A DNA stretch of 64,000 nt, from assembly GCA_965200945.1 (NCBI GenBank), contig OZ241749.1, positions 1,736,001 through 1,800,000 of the forward strand. Direction: 5' to 3'. Positions 26,801-35,000 of this stretch are shown piece by piece. Position 1 is the first letter of the stretch, and each line of letters begins with the position of its first letter. The notes under the pieces are model-generated. The model was not told where the DNA came from, did no database searches, and was given only the letters and a program-made list of their open reading frames with translations. The stretch is from JADCRZ01 sp965200945 (GTDB lineage: Bacteria > Bacteroidota > Bacteroidia > Chitinophagales > Chitinophagaceae). Made by a program: the position numbers and the translations under genes.

Positions 26801-27328
26801 ACGCTGTTCACCCGCGTGATCTTTGCCGACATCTACAACTTGGAACAGCAGCCTGTGGTGGAACTGAAGCTCTATCCCAACCCCAAAGAGATCACCTGCA
26901 AGGGCGGGCTCGAATGCCGCGATTACAGCCGCTACAACAACATAGAGCCGGCGATCAAAAATGTGCTCGTGGGTACTACCGACAACCGGCTGGTACCGGA
27001 GACCACCATCCTGTACACGCAGATCAAGAACGACGCGCTGGTAAACGCCGTATGCGCCGAAGTAGGACAGTTCATCGATAAATTCTTCGGCTGGAACAAG
27101 AAGTTCAATTTCTATAATTACTTCGGGATCAATCCCGGCAATTTTGAGAAGTACAAGCAAAGCCTGAAGGAAGACCTGAAAACCTTCCTGCTGGCCGGCA
27201 TAGAAGAAAAAATGCAGGAAGTGCAGGACAATACGGATGTAGACATCGATGAAACCCTGTTCTTTTACCCGCTGCGGGGAGCGATCAACAAGCTGGCGTA
27301 TAAAATCGAAACCGAAACCATCAAATAA
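23804..27328 (+). CDS. Large protein with C-terminal actin/Hsp70-type ATPase domain
   Basis: A 1174-residue protein, the largest of the block. Residues 1 to about 595 match nothing I recognise. From residue 600 an actin/Hsp70-fold ATPase begins: phosphate-1 motif FAIDFGTTNTHIEY (Asp603), phosphate-2 motif CIDIGGGTTDVVMY (Asp835), and adenosine motif FSGNGSKI (residues 979-986). These three motifs in order are diagnostic of the fold. A long C-terminal helical region follows to residue 1174. No signal peptide or membrane helix is visible, so it should be cytoplasmic. It may be distantly like SrfB-type proteins, which also hold an actin-like domain, but I cannot show this. Spacing to its neighbours is 14 bases upstream and 7 bases downstream. 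Confidence 0.85.
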   Translation: MSKLFRLHTGAGENVEHWQQIPGHLSDNFINSIADPAGSNAQNQITSIPSPFARMDLVRTAFRYINSKRTPEGTSIYHRLVSDCLDVAEIFFNIEAFGDKIELLEWSSGIAYNNGQLQVTPDSDLGKLIHSGNPKHKLLGETLQMYLFQDAQAFNFSELKHIYLLNYKQGKELINIIGGTSPSTLFFSSANDLSYVDISFGNDRVFDNSYCALYQRSKEFIRFIYSFEHAFPGFPTRFPDIKEYLDQTFGILDRSLQDAIRQEERDNSYHQYKLIDVGAENNNAEILGFRLRTKDYKVLATSSENDFVIEDSKNATGLIPCVLPTEPFNDPLSYVGGVWQRNFHQNVPFFDERPLQERTLPNQTQIKYPYLTVSDLLEPYLIKLPFPVDEDRFFGGNYEIRQGERDHGYALPLKKKFFEYFSLKDLQGAVSDGRKRFEMTQMPGGVKVILRIPIQKGRYIQLSRIYNANQFQDRVQQPNEKENAGVIIDNQFTLAIYPFLQFAPMVNPHYRVLLVDRDVQPLTKYLEYSVKFYKESDPAVSLPVVARKTRSSKQQAQGVSTHYHVLEQNFDFMEVSHNLATGLVVPLFPPTPAPSKSFKFAIDFGTTNTHIEYKMGGDDARPFDITERDIQLGTLHSAGNNTEHFFSANASRLGIGVAKLTSIIREEFIPYEIKSSLQYKFPQRTVIYDNDMFNPDEPSYALADFNIPFWYLKESYNLNSSNSECTSNLKWADFKNNKKLERRTKGFLKQVMLMIRNKVLLNGGKLSSTEIVWFYPSSMPVFRRKFLQDAWTTYYSRYFNGGTGLYRMSESLAPFHFFKEKGGVIALDKPVACIDIGGGTTDVVMYSNNEPVVLTSFKFASNSLFGDGYGNTSATNGFILAYEKVIRESLSNTLAQNLITVYDSIKARNSRSVELIEFFFSLEENKLITDNRIPLAFSKLLAENADLKIIFLLYYSAIIYHIGTLMKAKGLQPPRFITFSGNGSKIISIAAGGSDLESLTLFTRVIFADIYNLEQQPVVELKLYPNPKEITCKGGLECRDYSRYNNIEPAIKNVLVGTTDNRLVPETTILYTQIKNDALVNAVCAEVGQFIDKFFGWNKKFNFYNYFGINPGNFEKYKQSLKEDLKTFLLAGIEEKMQEVQDNTDVDIDETLFFYPLRGAINKLAYKIETETIK

Positions 27329-27335
27329 ACCCTGC

Positions 27336-28091
27336 ATGAAACACTGGAAGCTGGTTCCTGCCTTATTAGTCCTGTGTCTGGCTGTTCAGGCACAGCCTAA
27401 AACAGGGGTTGCAACCGAGTCATTTTTCAGTCTTACCTACTTTAATTTCTGGACCTTGTTGCTGTACCTGCTGGTGATCGGTGTTGCAGCCTGGTGCTGG
27501 TTCGGTTTGAAAGCAAGTGCTGAACGTCACCGGGAGGAGATAGAAGCGCTCAAAACCAGGTTCAGCACATTCTCCTCGGCTTCCGCCAAACGCCCGACGC
27601 TGGAAGAAGTAAAGAAACAGGTGGAGATGCTCGTTGATAACCACGCGAAATGGGGCGATGCGCAGGAGGATATGAACGCGCTGATCCAGCGGCTCGAAAA
27701 CCTGGAAAAGGACCGGCAGCCTACTGCGGCAGCGGGTACGGCAGAGAACCCGGTGCGAAAAGAAAAGAAAGCGGTGCCTGAAACTTTTTTTATGAGCTTC
27801 CCGGTCGGCAACTACTTTCCCATCACGGCCAAATCGGACACCCGCGAGAACACCATTTACCGGTTCCGCGTGCGGGCCAACAAAACCGAAGCCGACTTCG
27901 ACGTGCACACCGCCGGCGCTTCCGTGCAGGAAGTGATCGGGATGGTGCAGACCTATATCAAGCCCGCCTGCGACGAAGAAAACATGCCGTCTCAGCAGGT
28001 GAAAAATATCGTAACGAGCCAGTCGGGGCTCGCAGTGCTGGAAGGCGACAAATGGATCATCAAAAAGAAAGCCCTCATCAGGTATGAATAA
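27336..28091 (+). CDS. Membrane-anchored coiled-coil protein of the nine-gene block
   Basis: A 251-residue protein I do not recognise as a family. The N-terminal 20 residues look like a signal peptide (MKHWKLVPALLVLCLAVQAQ); a membrane helix follows at about 33-55. After it comes a predicted coiled coil (about 56-130, with EEVKKQVEMLVDNHAKW and RLENLEKDRQ), then a linker and a C-terminal beta-rich domain (about 150-251). With one cleaved signal and one stop-transfer helix, the coiled coil and the C-terminal domain would be in the cytoplasm. The start at 27336 lies seven bases after the upstream stop. Its end overlaps the stator gene by eight bases. It could link the stator to the cytoplasmic NTPases. 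Confidence 0.75.
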   Translation: MKHWKLVPALLVLCLAVQAQPKTGVATESFFSLTYFNFWTLLLYLLVIGVAAWCWFGLKASAERHREEIEALKTRFSTFSSASAKRPTLEEVKKQVEMLVDNHAKWGDAQEDMNALIQRLENLEKDRQPTAAAGTAENPVRKEKKAVPETFFMSFPVGNYFPITAKSDTRENTIYRFRVRANKTEADFDVHTAGASVQEVIGMVQTYIKPACDEENMPSQQVKNIVTSQSGLAVLEGDKWIIKKKALIRYE

Positions 28092-29613
28092 TTTTCAGCT
28101 GCTGGAGATCGCCGGTGTGGCCATCATCATCGCCTTTCAGATGCTTATTTTTGTGCAGACAAAGATGAGCATCGGCATTTACCGCGGCATATTTCCGGAA
28201 ACGGAAAAGTTCGAGATCCGGAAGCTGCTGATGCGCAAGGCTTATTTCAACCTGCCGCCGAAAGATCTGTTCAAGCACCTTGCGCAGTACGCCGAAGAAA
28301 GCAGCAACATACACAGCAATCCGCAGGAAGAGCGGATGAACCTCGAACTCATCAGGGTACAGTCGGGTGGCAACCGCGTCACTGAAAAGATCCTTTATTC
28401 GATCAATACCTACCTGCTGCGCAACCGCGAGATCGCGGCTGATTTTCACCTCATCAAAGACATCGTGGAAAGGAACTGCGATACTGTGGAAGAAGGCATC
28501 AACCAGACCATCTCACTGCCGCTTTACCTGGGGCTGCTGGGCACGTTCCTGGGCATCGTATTCGGGCTGTTCCAGATCTCGGGCATTGATTTTACTTCCG
28601 ACCCCGCTGCGCTGAACGGCGCCATCTCGCTGCTGCTCGGTGGCGTGAAGATCGCCATGATCGCGAGTTTCACCGGACTGCTGCTTACGGTGCTGAACAA
28701 CGGCGTGTTCCTGAAAGGGGCCAAAGCGGAAACCGAAGAAAGAAAGAATGATTTTTACACGTTCATCCAGGTAGAGCTGTTGCCGCTGCTAAACCAAAAC
28801 ATCAACGCCACCTTCTACGCACTGCAGAACAACCTGCACCGCTTCAATACCGAGTTCACCACCAACATTGGCTCGCTCAGCAGCGTGATGGGCAAGAACC
28901 ACGATGCACTCATTGCGCAGGAGCGCATCCTCAACACGCTGGAGAAACTCGACATCACGGAATTTGCAAAAGCCAACGTGATCGTGCTGCGCGAGCTGCA
29001 GGATGCGGTGGAGAAGTTCAACCAGTTCAACAAGAACCTGAGCGGCCTGAACGAGATGGTGCAGCTCGCCGGCGGCTATACCGACAAGCTCAACGGCATG
29101 ATCGCGCGCACCGATGATTTTCATGCGCTGGGCAAACAGGTGATGCAGACTTTCGAGAACAACCTGCAGCTGCAGAAATTTTTGCAGGATCATTACGCCT
29201 CGCTCGACGAAAGCCGGCAGATGATCTCGACCGCTGTCAACAAAGTGAACGACGTACTCGACCAGAGCCTGTCGCAGCTGAAACTATTTACACAGGAAAG
29301 GATTCAGGAAGTGCAGAAGATCTCGCTCCGCGAGTTCGACCTGATGAAGAACGAGTACCCGGAGAAATGGAAAAAGCTGGATCAGCTCACTTACCTGGAA
29401 ACGGTGAACAGGAACCTGGCGGATATGAAGACCGCGTCTTCCGCACAGATGTCGGGACTGCATTACGACCTGCAGGTGTTGCAAAGCAGCCTGCAAAAGG
29501 TTGTTGTGGAACTGGAAGCCTGGAAGCAGGAGCGCGACCGTACTTTTGGCGACCGGGTTCAGACATCGTTCAGCAAACTTTTCGGAAGGAGCAAGCCCCA
29601 TGAAATCAAGTAA
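28084..29613 (+). CDS. MotA/TolQ/ExbB-like stator protein with long cytoplasmic tail (ZorA-like)
   Basis: A 509-residue inner membrane protein. Three membrane helices are seen at about 5-25, 143-165 and 184-208, with a 115-residue loop between the first two: the ExbB/TolQ layout. The second helix carries the family signature LGLLGTFLGIVFGLF. After the third helix a 300-residue tail, rich in heptad-like Leu, Glu and Gln, runs to the C terminus. ExbB and TolQ lack such a tail, but ZorA of the Zorya phage-defence system has a long cytoplasmic tail. It overlaps the MotB-like gene by 14 bases, as expected for a stator pair. An ion-driven, five-to-two stator is the likely form. Confidence 0.85.
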   Translation: MNNFQLLEIAGVAIIIAFQMLIFVQTKMSIGIYRGIFPETEKFEIRKLLMRKAYFNLPPKDLFKHLAQYAEESSNIHSNPQEERMNLELIRVQSGGNRVTEKILYSINTYLLRNREIAADFHLIKDIVERNCDTVEEGINQTISLPLYLGLLGTFLGIVFGLFQISGIDFTSDPAALNGAISLLLGGVKIAMIASFTGLLLTVLNNGVFLKGAKAETEERKNDFYTFIQVELLPLLNQNINATFYALQNNLHRFNTEFTTNIGSLSSVMGKNHDALIAQERILNTLEKLDITEFAKANVIVLRELQDAVEKFNQFNKNLSGLNEMVQLAGGYTDKLNGMIARTDDFHALGKQVMQTFENNLQLQKFLQDHYASLDESRQMISTAVNKVNDVLDQSLSQLKLFTQERIQEVQKISLREFDLMKNEYPEKWKKLDQLTYLETVNRNLADMKTASSAQMSGLHYDLQVLQSSLQKVVVELEAWKQERDRTFGDRVQTSFSKLFGRSKPHEIK

Positions 29614-30256
29614 ACCCGACTTTTTCTGGCCCAGCTATACCGACCTGATGACCAGCCTCTTTTTCGTGATGCTGGTGCTGTATGTGCTTACCTATATCCG
29701 GCTCAACTCCACCATCAACCTGCAAAAAGAAAAACTGGCCATCATCGAGGCCGTCGAAGAAAACCTGAAGCCGCTGAAAAGCGATACCACCCTTTTCACG
29801 TATGAATCTACCTACAAGCGGTTCAAGCTTTCCTTCGATGTGAAGTTTCACACCGATCAGTATGAGATCAGTCCGAGCCAGCTCGAGAATTACTACTTTA
29901 CGGTCGGCAAGATCGACCAGGCAGGAGAAAAACTGCGCCAGATCATCAACCAGCTGCAGGAGTCGAAGAACTCGAATCCGCGATTGCGCAATGTGGCGTA
30001 CATCCTGGTGATCGCCGGCTATGCTTCCCGGTCGGGCAACGAATCTCACAATTATGAGTTAAGTTACCGGCGGGCGCTTAGTTTGTGGAATTACTGGCGG
30101 TCAAAAGGCATTAACTTTGAATCAGCCGGTTACCGGGGTTTGATCGACCTGCAGATATCCGGCAACGGCTGGGGCGGTGTAGGCCGGCTGAAGAACGAGA
30201 CCGACAACCAGCGCTTCCTGATCCAGATCTTTCCGAAAATCGGCGACATACGATGA
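29600..30256 (+). CDS. MotB/OmpA-like stator partner (ZorB-like)
   Basis: A 218-residue protein with one N-terminal membrane helix. The opening PSYTDLMTSLFFVMLVLYVL is the MotB/ZorB type; Asp15 sits where MotB has its proton-carrying aspartate. The periplasmic part ends in a shortened OmpA-like fold (about residues 130-180): VIAGYASRSGN ... NYELSYRRALSLWNYW, which keeps the NxxLSxxRA pattern used to bind peptidoglycan. The start at 29600 is chosen so that the protein begins directly before the helix; the open frame extends further upstream inside the stator gene. It overlaps the next gene by four bases (ATGA). Confidence 0.87.
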   Translation: MKSSKPDFFWPSYTDLMTSLFFVMLVLYVLTYIRLNSTINLQKEKLAIIEAVEENLKPLKSDTTLFTYESTYKRFKLSFDVKFHTDQYEISPSQLENYYFTVGKIDQAGEKLRQIINQLQESKNSNPRLRNVAYILVIAGYASRSGNESHNYELSYRRALSLWNYWRSKGINFESAGYRGLIDLQISGNGWGGVGRLKNETDNQRFLIQIFPKIGDIR

Positions 30257-30780
30257 CCAGATTCTTCCTATATTTTTTCGCAGCCAGCTGTTTCCTCTCC
30301 GGCTGTTCGGGCTGCTCCAAATCGGGCCGCATGCGGCGCACGCATGTGAGTACTTCCGTGGAGAACAAGGAAGAAGTTAAGAGCCTGCCCGCGGGCAAGA
30401 CGGTGGTGCACATGGAAAAAGAGAGCGGCGTATACAAGATCCCCGTTTCCATCAACGGGACGTCAATGGATTTTATTTTTGATACCGGGGCCGGACTGAT
30501 CTCCATCTCCAACGTGGAAGCTTCTTACCTCTACAAGCAGGGCAAGCTGACGGACGACGACCTGATCGGCACATCCAATTTCATCGATGCGAACGGCAAT
30601 GTATCGGCGGGTGGCATCATCCGGCTGAAAGAAGTAAAGATCGCCGACAGAACCATCTATAACGTTGACGCCAACGTGGTCAACAATGACAAAGCGCCGC
30701 TCCTTTTCGGACAGTCGGCCCTCGAAAAGTTCGGCAACATCTCGATCGACTACAAGAACAGTACCATCACGTTCGAATAG
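30253..30780 (+). CDS. Retropepsin-like aspartic protease lipoprotein
   Basis: A 175-residue lipoprotein. The lipobox LSGC places the lipid on Cys18. The mature part holds a single-lobe aspartic protease domain: PVSINGTSMDFIFDTGAGLIS with catalytic D77-T-G-A, a later strand ANVVNNDKAPLLFGQSALEKF, and a final IDYKNSTITF. The layout fits the clan AA retropepsin-like family that works as a homodimer. It would face the periplasm or the outer surface. No substrate is evident. Stop and start codons overlap with the MotB-like gene, which ties it to the motor. Confidence 0.87.
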   Translation: MTRFFLYFFAASCFLSGCSGCSKSGRMRRTHVSTSVENKEEVKSLPAGKTVVHMEKESGVYKIPVSINGTSMDFIFDTGAGLISISNVEASYLYKQGKLTDDDLIGTSNFIDANGNVSAGGIIRLKEVKIADRTIYNVDANVVNNDKAPLLFGQSALEKFGNISIDYKNSTITFE

Positions 30781-30786
30781 GTCTAT

Positions 30787-31683
30787 ATGAAAGTGCGCAA
30801 TTACCTGGTCATTGCGGCGGGCATCCTGCTGCTGATCCTGCTGTTCTATTTTCTCCGCCGGAAAAACGAGGTCCGCAACCACGATCCTTCTGCAGGCACT
30901 CCAACTACCACAACAACCGCTGGCAACTCCGGCGATATCACCACCTGCTCCTGGAACCTGAAAGATTTCGGCAAATCGAAAACCGATGATGCGATCGAGT
31001 TTATTGCCAACACGGTGAAGGATGTGGATGTGCTGGCGATACAGGAAGTGGTGGCGGGCACCGGGGGGTCGGCCGCCGTCGCCAGGCTTGTGAATACGCT
31101 CAACCGCAAGGGTGGCAACTGGGATTACACCATCAGCGACCCTACGACCACCCACGAGAACGGGACCGAGCGATATGCGTTTGTGTGGAAACCTTCGCGC
31201 GTGAAAAAGATCGGCAAAGCGTGGCTTGAACAGAAATACAGCACTCAAATTGACCGGGAGCCTTATATGGCAACGTTTCAGACCGGCAACAAGCTTTTCA
31301 CCCTGGCCAGTTACCACGCCATCCCCAAAGCAAAGCAGCCCGAGTCGGAGATCAAGTTTCTGCAGTATGTGCCCGACGAGTATCCTGGCAAGAACCTCAT
31401 CTTCGAAGGCGATTTCAACTTGTCCGAATCGCATTCGGTCTTCAACACCCTCAAGTCGATCCGTTTCCTGCCGGTGTTCACCAAACAGAAAACTTCGCTG
31501 CGCACCAAATGCGTCAAAAATGACTGCCTGGCGTCCGAATACGACAACATCTTCTGCAACCGCTCCCACATCAGGATCCTCAATTCCGGCGTCATCTATT
31601 TTTACAAAAGCTTTTCCAGCATCAAAGACGCCTACAAGGTGTCTGATCACATTCCGGTGTATATGAAGTTTTCGGTGAACTGA
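30787..31683 (+). CDS. Membrane-anchored endonuclease/exonuclease/phosphatase (DNase I-like) protein
   Basis: A 298-residue protein with one N-terminal membrane helix (about residues 6-23) flanked on both sides by basic residues, so its topology is not certain. After a Thr-rich linker the EEP domain begins (SWNLKDFGKSKTDD). The catalytic residues are in place: E87 in LAIQEVV, D209 and N211 in GDFNLSE, and D287-H288 in the SDHIPV motif. The family hydrolyses phosphodiester bonds with Mg2+, in DNA or in lipids and nucleotides. If the domain is periplasmic it could attack incoming DNA; if cytoplasmic it could be an effector. It is six bases after the protease gene and closes the block. Confidence 0.88.
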   Translation: MKVRNYLVIAAGILLLILLFYFLRRKNEVRNHDPSAGTPTTTTTAGNSGDITTCSWNLKDFGKSKTDDAIEFIANTVKDVDVLAIQEVVAGTGGSAAVARLVNTLNRKGGNWDYTISDPTTTHENGTERYAFVWKPSRVKKIGKAWLEQKYSTQIDREPYMATFQTGNKLFTLASYHAIPKAKQPESEIKFLQYVPDEYPGKNLIFEGDFNLSESHSVFNTLKSIRFLPVFTKQKTSLRTKCVKNDCLASEYDNIFCNRSHIRILNSGVIYFYKSFSSIKDAYKVSDHIPVYMKFSVN

Positions 31684-32031
31684 TGGATGCGTTTTCGCGG
31701 GAGGGGATTTAGCCCCTCAGAATCCTCCTCTCCCTGGATCCTGTAATCCTGGTTCAGACAATTGCCAGCGTGATTGGCAAGTCTGCCAACAGGAGCCGGT
31801 CAGCGGCGAATCATTCAAACAAGGTAATTCTGGTTCAGATAAAAGAAATCACTACCCCTCCGGACGATATTCCGAAATTGTTGTTAAATTGGTATCCCAT
31901 TCCGGAGCGTCCAGATTCGTGAAGAGTGAGCCGGGATGACACCAATCTCTCTGCCTGGAGCAACTGTCCGTTCCTGGATTCTCTTCCTTCTGTCCGCCTG
32001 TAATTTTTCTGTAGACGAACATACGATTGTT
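31684..32031. other. Gap of 348 bases between the nine-gene block and the SusC gene
   Basis: No gene is seen. The gap holds a short hairpin just after the block (GAGGGG at 31701-31706 with CCCCTC at 31713-31718, without a T run), a 16-base near-direct repeat, and a small palindrome, TTGGCAAGTCTGCCAA, at 31774-31789. The promoter of the SusC gene should be in this gap, but no TTG/TAnnTTTG pair could be fixed. Confidence 0.6.
31743..31839 (+). repeat. Near-direct repeat pair, GTAATYCTGGTTCAGA
   Basis: GTAATCCTGGTTCAGA at 31743-31758 recurs as GTAATTCTGGTTCAGA at 31824-31839 with one difference. Similar ATCCTG/GGTTCAGA sequences occur as dispersed intergenic repeats in Bacteroidota in my recollection. 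The pair sits 81 bases apart upstream of the SusC gene and could also be regulatory. Confidence 0.5.
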
Positions 32032-35000
32032 ATGAATAAACCACGACTCATTGCCCTGAAGATCTGCCTGGCAGCTTTACCGGGCCTTTTCCTGTTTTTG
32101 TTACCGCTTTTTTTGCAGGCGCAAAACCCCTCCGGCCGTACGGTGAACGGTACCGTTACCACGGCCACCGGCACGCCACTGTCTGATGCCTCCATCACCA
32201 TCCGTGGCACGAAACAGGGTACGCTCACCGACTCGTCCGGAAACTTTCAGCTGCGCGTACCCGGCCAGGGCAACACGACCCTCGAAATCTCCCTGGTGGG
32301 TTACCAGACGGTGACCCTGGCTCTGGGCAGCCGCAGTTCCCTGCCGGTGGTGCTGCAGGAAGCCGCTTCCGGGCTCAACGAGGTGGTGGTGGTGGGGTAT
32401 ACCTCGCAGCGCAAAAAAGACCTCACGGGTGCGGTGTCTGTCATCAGCAACCGCGACATCGCCAGCATACCTGTGGGTGGCGTAGACCAGATCATGCAGG
32501 GCAAAGCTGCCGGCGTGTCTATCACCGCCGCTACCGGCGCACCCGGTGACGCCATCGCCGTCCGCATCCGCGGCGTCGGAACGATCAATGATAACAGTCC
32601 GCTCTACGTGATCGACGGCATCCCTACCAAGACCGGCATCAACGAAATTTCACCGAACGACATCGAAAGCATCAACATCCTCAAAGACGCTTCTTCGGCC
32701 GCTATCTATGGCGCCCGCGCGTCGAACGGCGTGGTGATCGTAACGACCAAAAAGGGCCGATCGGGCAAGGCAAGGCTCGGCGTCAGCGCTTACACCGGGC
32801 AGCAGACAGCCACCAACCTGATCAAGATGGCGAACACATCCCAGTACATACAGGCCTATAACACCGCCGCCACCAACGATGGCCGGGCACTCATCCCTGC
32901 CGCCGGACAAGACACGCTGGCAAACGTGAACTGGCTGAAAGAGGTGCTGAAGCCAGCTTCCATCAACAACCTGCAGCTTAACATCAGCGGCGGCAACGAA
33001 TCTTCGCAATACATTGTATCGGGTAATTATTACAAACAGGAAGGGCTGGTCAACAATTCATCTTTCCAGCGCGCCAATGTGCGTACGGCTGTAACCTCGA
33101 GTTTGTCGAAGATCTTCAAGCTTGGTACAAATATAAACCTCTCCTATTCCAAGAACCGGCAGGTAGGCACTTCCGGCGACGGGTTCGGGGCTGGCAATCC
33201 TGGTGCCAGCGTGGTGCGGTATGCACTGTTCCGCACGACTGCGACGCCCGTGTACAACAAGGCAGGCCAGTATGTGGATCTGCCTGCCCGTCCCGACCTT
33301 TTTGGCGACGGATTGAACCCGGTCGCTTTTGCCGATTCGTACGACCGCAACTTTAATAATTATGCGGTGCTGGGAAATGCCTTTGCGGAACTGACGCCCA
33401 TCGCAAACCTGAAGATCAGGTCTGACATCGGGATGAACCTGCAGTTCACCGAATACAAACAGTTCTTCAAAACCTGGGGCATCGACCGGTTCTTCAACTC
33501 GCCCAACAGCCTCGCGCAGTCTGCCGCCAACGAGCTCAACTACAACTGGACGAACACCGCCACCTACAACATGCATTTCGGTGAATCGCATGCACTCACG
33601 CTCTTGGCCGGCAGCGAAGTGATCAAGGATGACATCAAACAGCTGTCGGCTTCGCGCACCACTTTTGTTGACCAGACCACCAACCTGCAATACCTCGACA
33701 ACGGCATGAACGCACAGCAGAACGGCAGCAACGAATCGCACTGGGCGCTGTTCTCCCTGTTTGCCCGGGCCGACTACAGCTTTGCGGATAAATACCTGCT
33801 TAACTTCAACGTGCGGCGCGATGGATCGTCGCGGCTTTCGCCGGGCAAGCAGTATGGCAACTTCTTTTCCGGTTCGGCCGGCTGGCGGATAGACCAGGAA
33901 AACTTCATGAAGAACGTGAAACAGGTTTCGCAGCTGAAACTGCGCGCCAGCGTAGGGCAGCTCGGCAACCAGGAGATCAGCAACTACGCTTACACATCCC
34001 TGTTTGGCGGCACTTATTATTATCCCTTTGGCGGAACCTCCGTCAGGGGCAGTTCCATCAGTGCCGAGGGCAACCCCAACATCAAATGGGAAAGCAGTAC
34101 CCAGGGCGACCTGGGCCTCGATCTCGGTCTCTTTAACAACACCCTACAGCTTACGGCCGACTATTTTGTAAAGAATACTACCGGCATGCTCCTCTCCATT
34201 CCGCTGCCCAGCAGCGCGGGCGGCGTGTCGGGGCCGGTACAGAACGCGGGCAAGGTGCGCAACCAGGGCCTCGAGCTGGAACTCACCTACCGCCGGCAGC
34301 TGACAAAGGACCTGCACTTCACCGGAACCGCGAACTTCGCCACCATCCAGAACAAAGTGTTGTCGATCGCCTACAGCAACCCCATCGTCGGCGGCCGCAT
34401 CGACAACAACTACTATGCAACGCTGACCACCGTGGGGCATCCCATCGGCGCGTTCTACCTGCTGAATATGGACGGCATCTTTCAAACGCCGCTGGAAGTG
34501 TTCACCCATGCCTACCAGGGACCGGGCATACAACCCGGCGATGTGAAGTTTAAAGACATCAGCGGGCCGGGCGGCAAGAAAGACGGTGTTATCAATGAAT
34601 ATGACCGCAGCTTCGCCGGCAGTCCGATCCCCAAGTTCACTTACGGGTTCACCGGCAGCTTCGAATACCGGCATTTCGACCTGAGCGTGTTTTTACAGGG
34701 TGTGTACGGCAACAGCATCTACAACCAGATACGAACCGACATCGAAGGCTTTTACCGCTCGTTTAACATCACCGAACGCGTGGCGCTCAACAGCTGGCAC
34801 GGACAAGGTACGTCGAACGAGTTTCCGCGGCTTTCGTGGACGGGCGCTACCAACAACAAGCAGCCCTCTACCCGCTTTCTCGAATCAGGGTCTTACATGC
34901 GTGTGAAGAATGTGCAGCTGGGGTACAACGTTCCCGCAAACTGGCTGTCGGTGCTCGGCATTTCGCAGACCCGGGTGTTCGTAAGCGCACAAAACCTGTT

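Noticed and set aside
20412..31683. The nine-gene block as a mobile defence island
   Set aside because: No integrase, transposase, tRNA or direct-repeat edge is seen, and base use looks like that of the neighbours. A defence role stays possible, but not on the basis of mobility.
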